NCBI GenBank assembly: GCA_900291925.1
Contig: UWYS01000008.1
Location: forward strand, 310,001-374,000
From: Thecaphora thlaspeos
Taxonomy: Eukaryota > Basidiomycota > Ustilaginomycetes > Urocystidales > Glomosporiaceae
DNA: 64,000 bases
Reading direction: 5' to 3'
A model generated the notes under the pieces. It saw only the letters and a list, made by a program, of their open reading frames with translations. It made no database searches and was not told where the DNA came from. Of this stretch, positions 33,235 through 45,508 are shown in pieces. Within the stretch, counting starts at the first letter, position 1. Each line of letters begins with the position of its first letter. The position numbers were made by a program, and so were the translations under genes.

Positions 33235-34446
33235 GTTGCAGATATTCTCTTCAAGGGCAACGGGATGGACGGGGCGCTTTCTGCGGAGATCAACGGTCGG
33301 CGCAAGCCAGGGAAAACCTGGCGAGAAGTCGGAGAGATAGAGCAAGGTGGAGTGCGAGGATTCTTGGATCTAGGAAGGCGATGCGCAACGCCAAGGGATG
33401 TGCAACCCGGGCGGGTGTGTATAGCTCTCCGGAGCTGCAGTGCGTGGCTAGCGCTTCCAGCTTGAAAGCCAGTCGAGGGGTCTTGAGCTGAGGAGGGCTA
33501 TGACTGGCAGCAGGTGACGAGGATCCGGGTCCGGCTTGAAGTGCCGAGGTGCTGCCGTGCTGTAGACAGAGAAGCCGAGGTCCTTGGTCGCCTACAGAGA
33601 AGGAGCGGATGAGAGCGGTATAGAGGGTGGAGAGAAAGAGAGATAATATGCAGAGAGAGAGCTGGTGGCGACTGACTCAGCTCGAAGTGAACGAGGCTGG
33701 GCAGGGTGCAAGACGTGTGGGCCCCCCTTTGTGGAAAGCTGGCGGCCGGCGCGGCCTTTTTTCCGGACAGAGACGGCCGAGAGGGAGGTGGAGGAGGCCT
33801 CGAGAGGGCTTGGACCCCTCCTCACGAACACTGTCATCTCCAACATCCTCCTTTGCCTGCTTCCCTCTCTCTGACAACACGCAAACAAGTCCTGACCCTC
33901 TTCTGGCCCCAAGTTTGAACTGCTCTCCGAGGACGTCCCCTGTACGGGCCGAGCTCGATGGTCCGAATGAGACCAGGCCTCGTCCTCGAAGCTCTTGGAA
34001 CGCCCACACTCTCCCTGGCAGCGCGTGTGCCGTACCACACGATCGGGACGTCCGAAAGGCCCATGATATCACGCACGACCAACTCCCATAAGAGGAGAAC
34101 CTCGGCCTGCAAGCGGGCAACCGAGATGTGTCGCGATGAGATGCCGGTGTCGTGCCGAAGGATCACGGGGTCCTAGCGCTAGCGCCGACACGAAGGTAAG
34201 GATGGCTACGCCCCGCTCCGCCCCGCTCCGCCCAGCCCTACGGACCCGTAGGCTTGATGCGGCGGGAGAACGGGGAAACCCCTGTCGCGTCGCAGTCGTA
34301 TCCCCGCAGAAGGCTAGGTGAGTCGTTGGGAGCGGTTTGGTGGCGTCGAAGCTGCTATAAGAGAGGGAGGTGGCAAGGCCGAGATATGCCTTCACCGTCT
34401 CGGAGCTAGCTCGAATCTGCCACCGCCCCCTGCCCTCGCCGCCGCA
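33235..34446. other. Divergent promoter region, SIT4 and coiled-coil gene
   Basis: About 1.2 kb between divergent starts. It includes a repeated CCCCGCTCCGC motif near 34211. Open frames on both strands are low-complexity and unsupported. Confidence 0.55.
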
Positions 34447-36216
34447 ATGACTCCGCACGATGGCATCGAAGGTATCGATTCCGATGATACTCTTCTGTCG
34501 CTGTTCAGCCGAAACGCCGTGAGTGCCGACCAATGTTCCCGTCGGTCGCGAGGGAAACCACCTCCCAATGCCAGCCAGTCCGGCCGGCCAAAGCGCCAGA
34601 ATGCTGAGGCAGAATGAGATTGACCTTCATCTGGCCGCAGTTCGGCGACATCGATTTTGGAGGCTCCGTCGTTGGGAGGATTGACCCGAAGCAGGTCCTG
34701 CCGGATCCGGACGAAGACCTCGAAGGCCTCGGCGAGAAGACGAGCAGGGTCGCATCGCTGGTCCTCGCGCACAAGTCGATCGCCGGCATGATGGGGATGC
34801 TGACCGAGGAGGGCGACATCAGCCTCACCCACGAGAAGCTCGTGCTGGGCCAGTCGTCGCCTCTGGAAAAAGTCCAGCGGCGAGCATGGAGAGAGGGCTA
34901 CAGGCTGCCGCCAATGAGTTGGTCGGCCGAGCAGCAGGACGCCAAATCGCTGCTGCAGCGTCCGGGCCCGCCGGCGCGTCGCCAGATCGAGGACGGCCAA
35001 CCCGTCGATGTGAGCTTTGCCACGTCTTGCATGGTCAAGGCGCTGAGGGAGCTGTACGCCGACGAGATCGATGGCCTCGAGCGCAGCCGCGGAGGGAGCC
35101 GCCTTACCCCTCCGCCGTCGGAGGAGGCGCTGCCGCCGAACGGACGAGAGGCAGACGAGATGGCGGTGACGCCTATCGATGTCGCGACATTTGAGGATCT
35201 CTACCCGGCGCTCCGTCCGTTGTTGCGGGTGCAGGCCAAGATTGTCGCGAGCATGAGCAACACGGTTGCCAAGGAGCATCTCGGCGTCGAGTGCGAGCTG
35301 CAGGAGCGCCGGTGCGCCGTACACTTGGTACAGGCTTACGAGGAACAGCTCCGCGTCGCCATGTCCCAGTGAGTGTGTCCTGACAGCCGACGGAGCTTGA
35401 CCGCTCGCGCCGCGCCGTGTGCAAACCTCGTACTATGTGCAAGAAAACTGACCAAGGCGGCGCTGCGCTTCCGGCCGTTTCGCTACTCACAGCATTCAAG
35501 CCCAGATCGAGCTCGTCCGTCACAACTGCGAAGTCATCCGATCGAGGGCCAATGCCATGTCCGCGCCCTTCGACGACCAGATCGAAGCTCTGGCCGAGGC
35601 CGAGAGCGAGAGCGCCCCAAGGGACCGTCCTCGAGACGACCGCGACTGCCAGCTTCCTCGAGGCAAGAGAGATGTGCTCCAGCAGCCGCCGACACCAACG
35701 CTTCCGTCGCTCCGCCACCTGACGCAGCGCCACCCATCAGCTCGCACCCATTCGTACGCCGATACCGTCGAGGAAGTCGCAAAGGCACCGCCGACCTGCG
35801 CAGGCACGCTGGCCGTCAGAACGAGGAGCTCCGCTGTCGCTTCCGCTCATCCGGCCATCGCGTCGAGCAGCGTGAAGAGATTCTTTAGCAGCGAGATCCG
35901 TACGGCGGCCGCCGCCAACGTTAAGAGGTCCAAGATGACGACGACCATGGAGCTGAGGCCCAGCTTTGGCGGCAGCATGGGCCCGCCTCCGCCCCCGACC
36001 GGCATGGCGTACCAGTCCGGCCCGCCGACGCAGTCCCCGGCATCGCAGCAGGCCTTCTTCGACGTCGCCGAGCAGGCAAGCGGTGGCGCCGCCGCCACGT
36101 CGGGCGAAAGGGACCGCGGCAGCAGCGCCGGAAGCAGCCCCCGCCTACCCGAGGCCAGGGCGCCCAGCACGGCGCAGGACGAGGAGGTGATCAAGCGCGG
36201 AAACGATTCAATGTAG
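34447..36216 (+). CDS. Unidentified coiled-coil protein
   Basis: Exons 34447-34518, 34641-35368 and 35493-36216 give 507 residues in frame. The start MTPHDGIEGIDSDDTLLSLF joins through an acceptor at 34640 to FGDIDFGGSVVGRIDP. Acceptors nearer the donor would meet an in-frame stop. A helical coiled-coil region spans roughly residues 220-320 (FEDLYPALRPLLRVQAKIV; CELQERRCAVHLVQAYEEQL; IQAQIELVRHNCEVIRSRAN). The C-terminal third is Pro/Ser/Ala-rich with a PPPPP run. I do not recognise the family. The fixed acidic N-terminus plus central coiled coil suggest a structural or adaptor subunit of a complex. Confidence 0.65.
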
Positions 36217-36431
36217 CGCATACGAGCGAGACGGGTGACGTAGGCGAAGAGAGTGGGCAGGGCGGGGCGGATGTTGCATGCTTTACAGGGGATACAAAGT
36301 ACAGATGAAAGATGGGGCGGCGGGAAAATGATGGGATCGAGGAGGAAAGGGGGCAGTAGTGGGAAGCGCCAGCCGCGTATGGGGGCCTTCATGTGGCTTG
36401 CTCAACTGGAGCAAGGGTGGATGAAGCTGAT

Positions 36432-39400
36432 TCAAACGGCATCCTGCGATGGGAGGGAATGGATAACAAGAGACGACGGTGGAAGAGGCAGGCGTGTCAG
36501 CCATGACAAACCCGGCAGCACGATGGGCTGAGGGCGAAGGAGACGGCAGATCAGAACAAAATCGGCGAGACGTACCTCGAGGACGAGTCGGGGGACGACC
36601 TGCATGGCCATGAGCTCCTGGAAGAGGAGCTTTGTAGCGTAAGGAATGGTGAGCTTGACGACGTCCTTGGAAGACTTGCAGTACGAGCAGTAGCCATTGT
36701 AGCCGAGCAGACCGCAGCGCTGGCACGCATGGACGATGAAAGCGTCGGAGCTGATCATCAGCCGCTCGAGAAGGAGCTGGGTGGCACCGTAGCCGATCAG
36801 GCAATCGCGCTCCATCTCTCCCAGGCGGAGACCGCCGTCGCGCGAACGACCCTCGGTCGGCTGGCGCGTGAGAACGGCGCGCGGACCACGAGCTCGAGCG
36901 TGCATCTTGTCCATGACCCTGTGTGAGAGAAGGAGAAAAGGAGAAACAGAGGAAGGGAGACGAGATGAGGGTGGCAGGTGGTCAGAGAGGGGGACGTCTG
37001 TGTCGGCCGGGGACGCTGGACCGCGCTGCGGGCGCACGACGGAACTCACATGTGTTTGAGCTTCTGGTAGTAGATAGGGCCGGTGTAGGTGTAGCACTCG
37101 AGCGGCTGGCCGGTGATGCCGCTAGTCAATGTCTCCTTGCCGGCGTAATTGTAGCCGTTCTCGATCAGCAGCCGCGACATGTCGTCGACCTTGGATCCTC
37201 CGAAGGCCGTGCCGTACTGGAGCGTGCCGGTGACGACGCCTGCCTTGCCCGAGAGGAGCTCAATCATCTTGCCGACCGTCATGCGCGAGGGGAAGCCATG
37301 TGGGTTCATGATGACGTCCGGGTTGATACCCTGATCGGTGAAGGGCATGTCCTCCTGCTGGACGATGAGACCGCATACACCCTTTTGCCCGTGCCGCGAC
37401 GAGAACTTGTCGCCCAGCTCCGGGCGGCGCGTCTGCCGGATCAGCGCCTTGATCAGCGTCTGGTCCGAGTCGGTGTCGGTAATGAGGACCTGGTCGATGT
37501 AGCCGAAGACCGGCGGCTTGTACGAGAGCGGAGCGCTCTTGTATTGGATCGCGGCGGCCGTCTGCGAGATGGCGGCCGACGAGTTGTCGTTGGCGTTGAC
37601 AGGCGTCTGCTTGTTGACGTAGACGTCGCCCTGGTCGACGCGCTCTCCGACGCCGGCGATGCCATCGGCCTGGAGAATCTCGTAACGCTTCTGCTTCTTG
37701 CCATTTTCGTCGACGGGCGCATCGGCCAGACGGTCGTGGGTGCCATTGGGATACTTCCGGATCACGGTCGACGACTTCTTCAGCACCTGGCACCGCCCGA
37801 AGCCGCGGTCGAGCGAGGCCTTGTTGAGGATCAGCGCGTCCTCGATATCGTAGCCCGAGTAGCTCATCACCGCCACCATGGCGTTCTGGCCGGCCGGGAG
37901 CTTGTCGTAGCCGATCAGCTCGATCGTCTTTGTCTTGACCATTGGCTGCTGCGGATAGACCATCAGGTAGAGGAGAGTGTCGATGCGGTTGAGCTGATTG
38001 TAGGCAATGGCGCCGATAGCCTGCTTGCCCATGGCACACTGATACGTGTTGCGCGGCGACTGGTTGTGATGCGGATAGGGGATCAGCCCGGCGACGGCGC
38101 CGAGGATGGTGAACGGCTCGATCTCGAGGTGCGTCGTCTGCGGGATGATCTCGCTCTCGTAGAGGGCGATGTACGAGTCGTTTTCCTCGTTGACGTCGAG
38201 GTACTCGATCAGCCCCGCGGTAAGGAAGTCGTCGAAGCAGCGCGCGCCCGCCTTGAGCTCCTTGATGTGGTCGTCCCTGACCCGTGGCCGATTGTTCTCA
38301 ACGATGATCATCGGACGGCAAATTCGCCCGCCGTCCGAGGCGATGTGGACCGTCTGGTGGTGGGTATTGGTGTAGATGCTGACAAACTCCGAGATGCGGC
38401 CGGCCCGTCGTAGCTTGCGGAAGTTGCCGACGAAGCGCACGGGGAAGCGCGTGACGCCGAGTACGTTACCGTTGATATAGACGATGGAAGAGTCGGACCG
38501 GTACAGCTCGGCGCCCGTGACGAGGTTGATGTCCTCGACGCCGAGCGTAAAGGCGACCCGCATGATGGGCTCCTCCTCGACGTCGGTCGTGATGTGCGTC
38601 ATCAGCGCGAGGTTCTTGACCAGGCCACACGCCTCACCCTCTGGCGTGTCCGAGGGGCACAGCATGCCCCACTGGCTTGGCTGGAGCGCTCGCGGGCCCG
38701 AGACCTTGCGCGTCTTTTCAAACTGCGAGCTGATGCGCGTCATCATGCCAAGCGCGGCGATGTAGCTGAGCCGGCTTAGGACGTGGGTTATGCCGGCCCG
38801 CTCCATCTTGAAGCGCTTCAAGCTCCAGTTGCCCGTCGAGATGGCTCGGACGAAGCCAGAGGTGATGTGGTCGTTGCTGAAGTGGAGCTGGTTGTAGGCG
38901 TCGAACTCGGAGGTGCGGTTGGCCTTCTTGAGGATCTTGTCGATCTGAATTTTGAGGTCGGTGTTGAACTTCTTGAACAGGTCCTCGAACAGCAGCGAGA
39001 GCAACTGCCCCGCAAGCTCGAGCCGCTTGTTGCCGACGTAGTCGCGATCGTCGACCATCGTCTCGTCCTGCATGCACATCAACACCCGCCGCACCATCGT
39101 CGCGATGTAGATGGCCTTTGGCCGGAAGTTGAGCCTTTCAACGGGGACGTGGGCCATAATGATGGTCGCCAACACCTCGATCGCCTCTTCGGCGAGCGGC
39201 CGGCGCACCGACATCGGCCTCCGCGACGACTTGGCGCGCGTGCCTATATAGTCGAGCGCCTGCTTCCGCGTGAAGACACCGAGGCGCGCGGCCTCCTCGA
39301 GATTGGGCGCGAAGAGCTCCTTGTAGCTCTCATCGTGGCCGGCGACGAGCTGCAGGATCTCGCGGTCCGACTGGATGCCCATCGCCTTGAGCGCGATGGC

Positions 39401-40321
39401 GACCGGGATGTCCTCGTGGAGCGAGTTGTGCTTGACGTAGATCTTGCCGTGCTTGGAGAGGACGTAGGATTTGGACTTGCGCTCGTGCGTTGAACTGGTG
39501 ACCGAGGCCTGGACGTTCTTCTTCGGGTCGATTTCGACAATGATGCGGTTCTTGGAGAGCTGCTCCTGGACGAGAATGACCTTTTCCGTCCCCTTGACGA
39601 CAAAGTAGCCGCCCGGATCGAGAGGACACTCGTTCATCTTTGCGAGCTCCTTTTCGCTCCGGTTGGCCAGGACGCACTTGTTGCTGCGCAGCATGACGGG
39701 AATTCGGCCGATGGGGACGTTTCGGCGGCGGACAATCTTGCCACCTCGCGTGTACTCGATGTTGACGAAAATGTGGGCGCTGTAGGTAATGTCGCGGAGG
39801 CGGCACTCGTGCGGCGTGATGGAGCGGTCGATGGCGTCCGGGTCGTTTCGCTGGGGCTCGCCGACGGTGATGTCGGTGTACCTTAGGTAGAACTTTGGGT
39901 CGATGTCGGAAGTGATCTTCTCGTTTGCCTTGATGATGTTTTTGAGATCAACGTCGACAAAGTAGTTGTAGGAGTCGATGTGCTGCTTGACCAGCCCCTT
40001 GACCTGGAGGTAGGCGGGGAGGAGCTGCCACTTGTCCTCGACCGCCTTGATGGGGTCCATGAGGCCCTTGCCCTTGTAGTTGGCCGCCTTGAGCGCGGCG
40101 ATGGGGTCATGGTTGGGGTCGATGTCCAGGCCACCGGCATGGGCAAGCTCTGCAATGCTCCCAGGCATCCTGTGTGCTCCTACCGCTGATGGGACGGAGG
40201 GGAAAGCGAGTTCGACGTTGGCGGCGTAGGGAGGCTTTGCGTCGTGCCGTGAACCTGCCATGGCGGGCTGTTTGCTCTTGCCCGAGTGGCCTGGACCTCT
40301 CTTTAGCACGGTCACGGTCAT
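36432..40321 (-). CDS. RPC2: RNA polymerase III second-largest subunit
   Basis: Minus-strand exons 40321-37050, 36918-36576 and 36443-36432 encode 1208 residues. Family blocks run the full length: [40 protein letters not shown], the fork and hybrid-binding blocks [20 protein letters not shown] and [28 protein letters not shown], and the C-terminal zinc ribbon [16 protein letters not shown]. The choice of Pol III over Pol II or Pol I rests on the overall match to POLR3B/Rpc128. The last exon is only 12 nt (Asp-Ala-Val-stop). It forms half of the active centre that makes tRNA and 5S RNA. ATG 40321 is used; an in-frame ATG 60 bases downstream ([12 protein letters not shown]) could be the true start. 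Confidence 0.96.
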
Positions 40322-41254
40322 GGCAGGCGACGGCCTTCCCCGAGAGGTACAGGAGTGCAGTGATCAAAGTAGGCGATGGGACCGGCCGTTGGATCGATGG
40401 CCATACGATGTCGGCGGCTGCCCGACGGCTGAAGCTGAGGAATACTCCCGAGGGTGTAGGCGATGGATGCGAGCGCTGTAGCTGTGAGCGCGAGGTGGCT
40501 GGGATGGTAAAGGTAAGGTAAAGGAGCCGCAAGCAGAGAGGGAAAGGAGTCTGGATGCGAAGGAGGCCGGTGTGATAGGACGAGCAGAGGAAAGCGGCGG
40601 GCAGGGATGATGGCTGGTGGCTAGGACGATGGTGGCAAGCGGTGCAAGCGGTGGTGAGCGGGTGCAGCCTGTTGGCTGGGCGCCACACCACTCAAGACTC
40701 CCTCTCTACTCTGAGGCGACTTTTTTTCTTCGCAGCATCCTCGAAAGGCCCGATTCGTGGATTTTGGATCAGGCAGCGGTGGGCGCGGCGACAACGCTTA
40801 CGCTTAGGCGAATCGGGCGAGGCGCGAGGTCGCGGTGCAAGACGCCGCTTGGACCCTCTCGCACTCCCTCGCTCTGGCCCGGCCGAGGTACAGCGGAGCA
40901 GACCCTCGACCTCGTCTCTCCCTGCCTCTCCCTGCCTCTCTTCCCCTCTCTCTGTTCGCCCACCTCTCCTCCTCACCACTCCTGACTCCTGGCTTCTAGC
41001 GTCCGCGTTCAGCACAAACCCCCCTCACAACAGACCCTCGCTTCCTCCCACCTTGCTAAACAGCGATCTGTCTTTCAGCACCGCAGCGCGTCCGCCTTTG
41101 GCCACACTCGCCACACTCGGATTCGCATTCGTCCCGGGGCCCCGACAAACGGCTCCCTACCACCTCAACACTCCTTCCAATCCAGCAAAGCACGGCGCAA
41201 ACTTCGCTGCGAAACGCACACACACTCCCCGCCAATTGCCTCTTCCCTGCCGAG
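40322..41254. other. Divergent promoter of RPC2 and UBC7
   Basis: Pyrimidine-rich on the UBC7 side (CTCTCCCTGCCTCTC repeats near 40910-40960). No gene seen. Confidence 0.6.
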
Positions 41255-42516
41255 ATGACGTCCACACCGACAGGGAACACACTCCTCCTCAAGCGACAAC
41301 TTACAGAGCTTCGCAAGAGTGCGTGTAGTGGTCGTGGCGTCGACGAGCTTCTCATCGACTGCTTGGTCAAGGATCTGACCCTTTTTGCCCTCTTATTGCC
41401 CTCTCTCCTGTTTGCCTCGCCCTTCTAGGGCCAGTCGATGGATTCAGTGCCGGACTCAAGGATGAGAGCAACCTGTTTGAGGTGAGCCCGCCTTCCTGCC
41501 AGTTCCGCACTGACGGCAGCGGGCTGATGGATACGTTTTCTGCGTCCGCCTTTGATCCATTCCGCGCGCCAGTGGGAGATCATGATCATAGGGCCCAACG
41601 GTAAGTCTCACTGCAAGTTTGGCTGGTATGCCGTGCTGCTTCAATTTACTTGAGCGTGGCTGACGTCCATCTCTGTTCATCACCGCTCGCCACACCAGAC
41701 ACGCTCTACGAAGGCGGATTCCTACGGGCTGAGCTCGTCTTTCCCTCTGTAAGTCTTGGCCTCGCCATTGTCCGTCTGCCACGATTTCCGCGGGACGGCG
41801 GCGGCGCTGGAATGCTGACCTGTCATCCTCATCGACCCTCCTCGCCGCCTTTTCCCGCGCACGTAGGAGTACCCGCTGCTACCGCCAAAGATGAAGTTCA
41901 TCACACCGATGTGGCATCCCAATGGTAAGTTAAGCCCAGTCGAGCGCCAAGTCCAGTGGCATCTGCAGGCTCCCCTGTCCCTTGCTGACGGCTCGCGATT
42001 CGACCCGCCTCCTCCTCGCCCGACACACCGCTGCAGTCTACGCCGACGGCACCGTCTGTATCTCGATCTTGGTGAGTCGCCGCTCTCGCACTGGCATCGT
42101 CTTGAAAGCAATGAGCATCGCAATGGCTAATCGCAAGGCCTTGACGCCCCTTTGCGCCCGTAAACGACCCGATTCAGCACGCCCCTGGGAAGGACGAGGA
42201 CGCAGGCGAGAGGTGGCTGCCAGTCCACACGGTCGAGTCAATCGTACGTGCTCAGCCTTATGCTCGAGTCCTGCCGCAGCCCTTGCCGAGCAAGCGACGC
42301 CTTCTGACCACTGCCTCTACCCTTTCCTTGACCACTCCCTGTCCACTCGGTTCCCCACAGCTGCTGTCCGTCATCAGTCTACTCTCGGCCAACGTGCCCA
42401 ACACGGACTCACCAGCAAACATCGACGCCGCCAAGCAAGTGCGCGAGGACCTCGCCGCCTACAAGAAGAAGGTTCGACGGCTAGTCCGGCAGTCTGCTGA
42501 GGAGGCTTTTGACTGA
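41255..42516 (+). CDS. UBC7: Ubiquitin-conjugating enzyme E2, Ubc7/UBE2G type
   Basis: Eight exons (41255-41318, 41429-41481, 41573-41600, 41699-41748, 41867-41924, 42037-42071, 42178-42243, 42361-42516) give 169 residues. The E2 fold is complete: [61 protein letters not shown] with the catalytic Cys, and [21 protein letters not shown]. The acidic insert after the active site (HAPGKDED...) marks the Ubc7/G2 class. The C-terminal helix ends EEAFD. These enzymes serve ER-associated degradation. Exon 3 is only 28 nt. Confidence 0.95.
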
Positions 42517-43157
42517 TATCGCCTCGCCATCTTAGCCCGGCTCGAACGGTGCGCCGCTTCTTGCTTCGGTGTATGCGCGGTCCGCGGGCCGCGAGTCGTC
42601 CCGCTGGTCTCCTTCCACCGACGCTTCCCTCTGTATCGCAAGCGTCACCGTAAAGATCCGCACCACATCCATACAGGTCCAGTCGCTCTTCCGACTTTAT
42701 CCTCCCCGCATATCTCCATCCCTTGTGTCCTACAACTTCCCCCCACTCTCGATCCATCAGATTCGCCTGTACGACTAAGTGAATGAAAGGTAAACGCAAA
42801 CCGCATCCCAGAGTCTTTCCATCTCGTGCCAGAGAAGCGAGAGCGGGAGGAAGAGCGAGAAGGGAGTTCGTGTCGAAGACGAAATTACAGTTTCGAAGGG
42901 GAACGAAGGGATACGACTAGACGGACTAGTGTTACAACCTGCTGTGCGTGACAACGAGAGCGACAACCAAGGGGAAATCGGGGGAAGGGATTACGAGCAA
43001 ACCTCGTGGTAACGCGACGATGACAAGATTAGCAGCATATCTACGAGGCGCGGGGGAATACAAAAGGAGAGAGAGAGAGAGAGAGAGAGAGAGCGGTGAG
43101 ATGAGAGCGACATCTCACGCTGAGGTCTGCAGGATCCGTACGGAAAGGCTGAGGATC
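42517..43157. other. Convergent intergenic region, UBC7 and CAF1
   Basis: 3' flanks. A (GA)n microsatellite lies near 43068-43094. No gene seen. Confidence 0.6.
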
Positions 43158-44621
43158 TCATCGATCGCTCATTGCGCCTAGCCCGCTCTTGAACGGACTG
43201 CTTAAGTTTGGCGTGGGGAGGCCGGAGCCGTTGCCCGGCCCGTAGCCCGTTGAGATGGATCGAGGTACCGCATCGTGAAAGCTCTGCACGCTCGAAGGGC
43301 GGTTCTGATTGTAGTGCACTGCACCGTTGAGGTGCGAGGAGCTGGACGAGAAGCCGTACAAGCAGCCTCTGTTTGCAGCCACGGGGGAGAAGGGGGCAAG
43401 GGGGTATGGGAGGGAAGGAAGAAAGGAGACACGGCAAACAGATCAGTCTCGTGAATGTAAACAAGGATCGATGCTAGCGAAGCTTCCAGTCGAACGGAAA
43501 GGGTGTGAGAGGCTACGTACAGGTACTTTGAATCGTCGATCGAGCCGTCGAAGTACTTTTGGCGCATCTTGAAGAAGGTCGTCGCCGTCAACAGGCTGTC
43601 GCTGCCGGCTTGGTGTTGCTGGCCGATCCGGCTGACCTGCATGTCGTCAGCCACGTCCTGGAGGCCACCCTTGAGCGTCTTGCAGCTGCGCATCAGGAAC
43701 TTGATGTCGTAGATGCACGGGAACCAGATGCGCAGAAGCGTGAAGAAGTCGGCCTCTTGCGCCGGCAGAGGGCTGCACGTCACCAACTTGAGCAGGTAGC
43801 CGAAGTCGTAGCCACTGTGCGCCGCGAGAGGAAGGACGTACGCAAACCTTTCGGTGGTCAGCGGGTGCAGAAAGACCGTGACGCAACGACCCGCGCCTTT
43901 CACAGCACCCACTGCACTCACCTGTGGAAGGAGACCCACTTGACGTCGTCAAAGAGCACCAGGCCGGACGTAATGAGCAGCTCGCCAAAGTGCTCGACGT
44001 CGATGCCGGCACGCTCGTGGCGATCAAAGTCCAGCCCTGCCTTTGTCAGGAGCTCCAAGGAGTCTGGCGCGCACATGTCCTCGCTAAATTCAGGGACAGC
44101 ACGCCAGAGAGGAGCAAGGGGTCAGCACTATGCCTCGGTGGAAACGAGAAGTTGTTACATCCTGACCTTGCATTCACTTTACGCTGAAGCGAAAGTTGAA
44201 TTGCCAGGTGCAGACCTCTGGTGGTAGGTTGCCGCTCTCATCGCAAAGGGTGATGCCGAGCTGGATGAGTTTGAGAAGGTCGACGTTGCACCTGAGCGTC
44301 TGATAGTGGTAGTCGGAGGATCCTTTGAAGGTGCCGATGGGTCTAGCGACGATGCCGGGAAACTCGGTATCCTGGAGGCGGACGTGAGTATGGCGGGCAA
44401 AGGATCCGAGGAAGCGGGGATCATAGAGGAGGGCGAAAACGGGGAGGTGGTCAGCCTCGAGAAGCCGATAAGTTCATGCCGTGGCTCGGAGCTGGGCGTC
44501 GCCCCAACGAGCAAGGTGGACTTGCCATTGCAACGTAAGGGTACTTGCTGATGGTCTCTCGCAGCAGCGCCATCTCCGACTCGATGTTGTCAGCCCACAC
44601 TTCTCTTATCCGTCCCGACAT
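43158..44621 (-). CDS. CAF1: CCR4-NOT deadenylase subunit Caf1/Pop2
   Basis: Minus-strand exons are 44621-44526, 44371-about 44184, 44083-43922, 43814-43521 and 43368-43158, about 316 residues. The start [13 protein letters not shown] leads to [17 protein letters not shown], which carries the first catalytic Asp and Glu. The other DEDD residues are in [10 protein letters not shown] and HQAGSDSLL. The tail after KYLGCLYGF is Ser/Pro-rich. Caf1 shortens mRNA poly(A) tails in the CCR4-NOT complex. Two oddities: intron 1 (44525-44372) starts GC (GCAAGT), not GT, and the exon 2/3 junction does not keep frame with any canonical pair. The homologous reading [14 protein letters not shown] needs a cut at CAG/CGTAAAG, or there is a 1-nt sequence error. 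Confidence 0.9.
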
Positions 44622-45508
44622 GGTCGCAGTAGCGCTTGCGCGGTGGTGGTGGTAGTGGTGGTGGTGGTGGATGCGACGGTAAGTGTAGCGACGGGTAGGA
44701 AGATGCTGGTGCGATCTCACGGCTGTGCGATGGGCGAGGCTGGGTCGAAGCTGCGTGGCCGTTCAAGGTGTTAAAAGCGAGCGAGGTGGCGGTCAGAGAG
44801 CAAAGGGATGGACGGGCGAGCGAGTCGGCCTGATTGCGCGTGTGAATGTGAGGCTGGTGGGCCAGAGAAGGGACCGAACAGGATCGCGGCGTAGTTGAAG
44901 CTGCGAATGCGGATGGTTCCGATGGGCTAGGCGGGGCTAGGCGAGGCTAGGAGAGGAGTAGAACAGAGAAAAGGCGGCGTCAACCGAGAAGAGCCAGCGA
45001 GGGTGTGGGGTGGAGGTGCTTGGTGATGTGTGAGAGAGGGAGCGTGACAGGAGTCGTGGCTTGCCCTGGAAAGCCGGGATCGGAAGCTTGCCGTGGCTGG
45101 TGATCGGCCGGACCCGAGACCCGCGGGCGGGCCGCGTGTGTTGGACTGGCGGCCCATCCGCCGTTGCTCCATCGATTCGCACCACAGCCAGCCACACCCT
45201 TCGCCCTCTCTCTCCTCTCCTCTTTCCTCGTTCCTTTGAAGCTCCCGCCCCTCGTCCGCTCGCTCGCACCACACACCATCGCATCACGCCGACCCCAGTA
45301 TACCGTCCCCGCAGCCTCCTGGCTCTATCCTACCCCTTTCGCCAGGCAGCATAGACGACGACAGCCCCGTCGAGCCTCGCCCTTGGGACGGAACCTCACC
45401 GCCTTTCAATCGCTCAGCGCCTTTCGACCCGGACTGCTTCTCTCTCTCTAGCCAGTCCATCTCATCCCAGTCTACGCCAAATCCAATCACTCAGACGCAT
45501 CACTCACC
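44622..45508. other. Divergent promoter of CAF1 and RPN10
   Basis: Holds a (GGT)n-rich tract near 44640-44670 just upstream of the CAF1 start and CTCT-rich leader DNA before RPN10. No gene seen. Confidence 0.6.
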
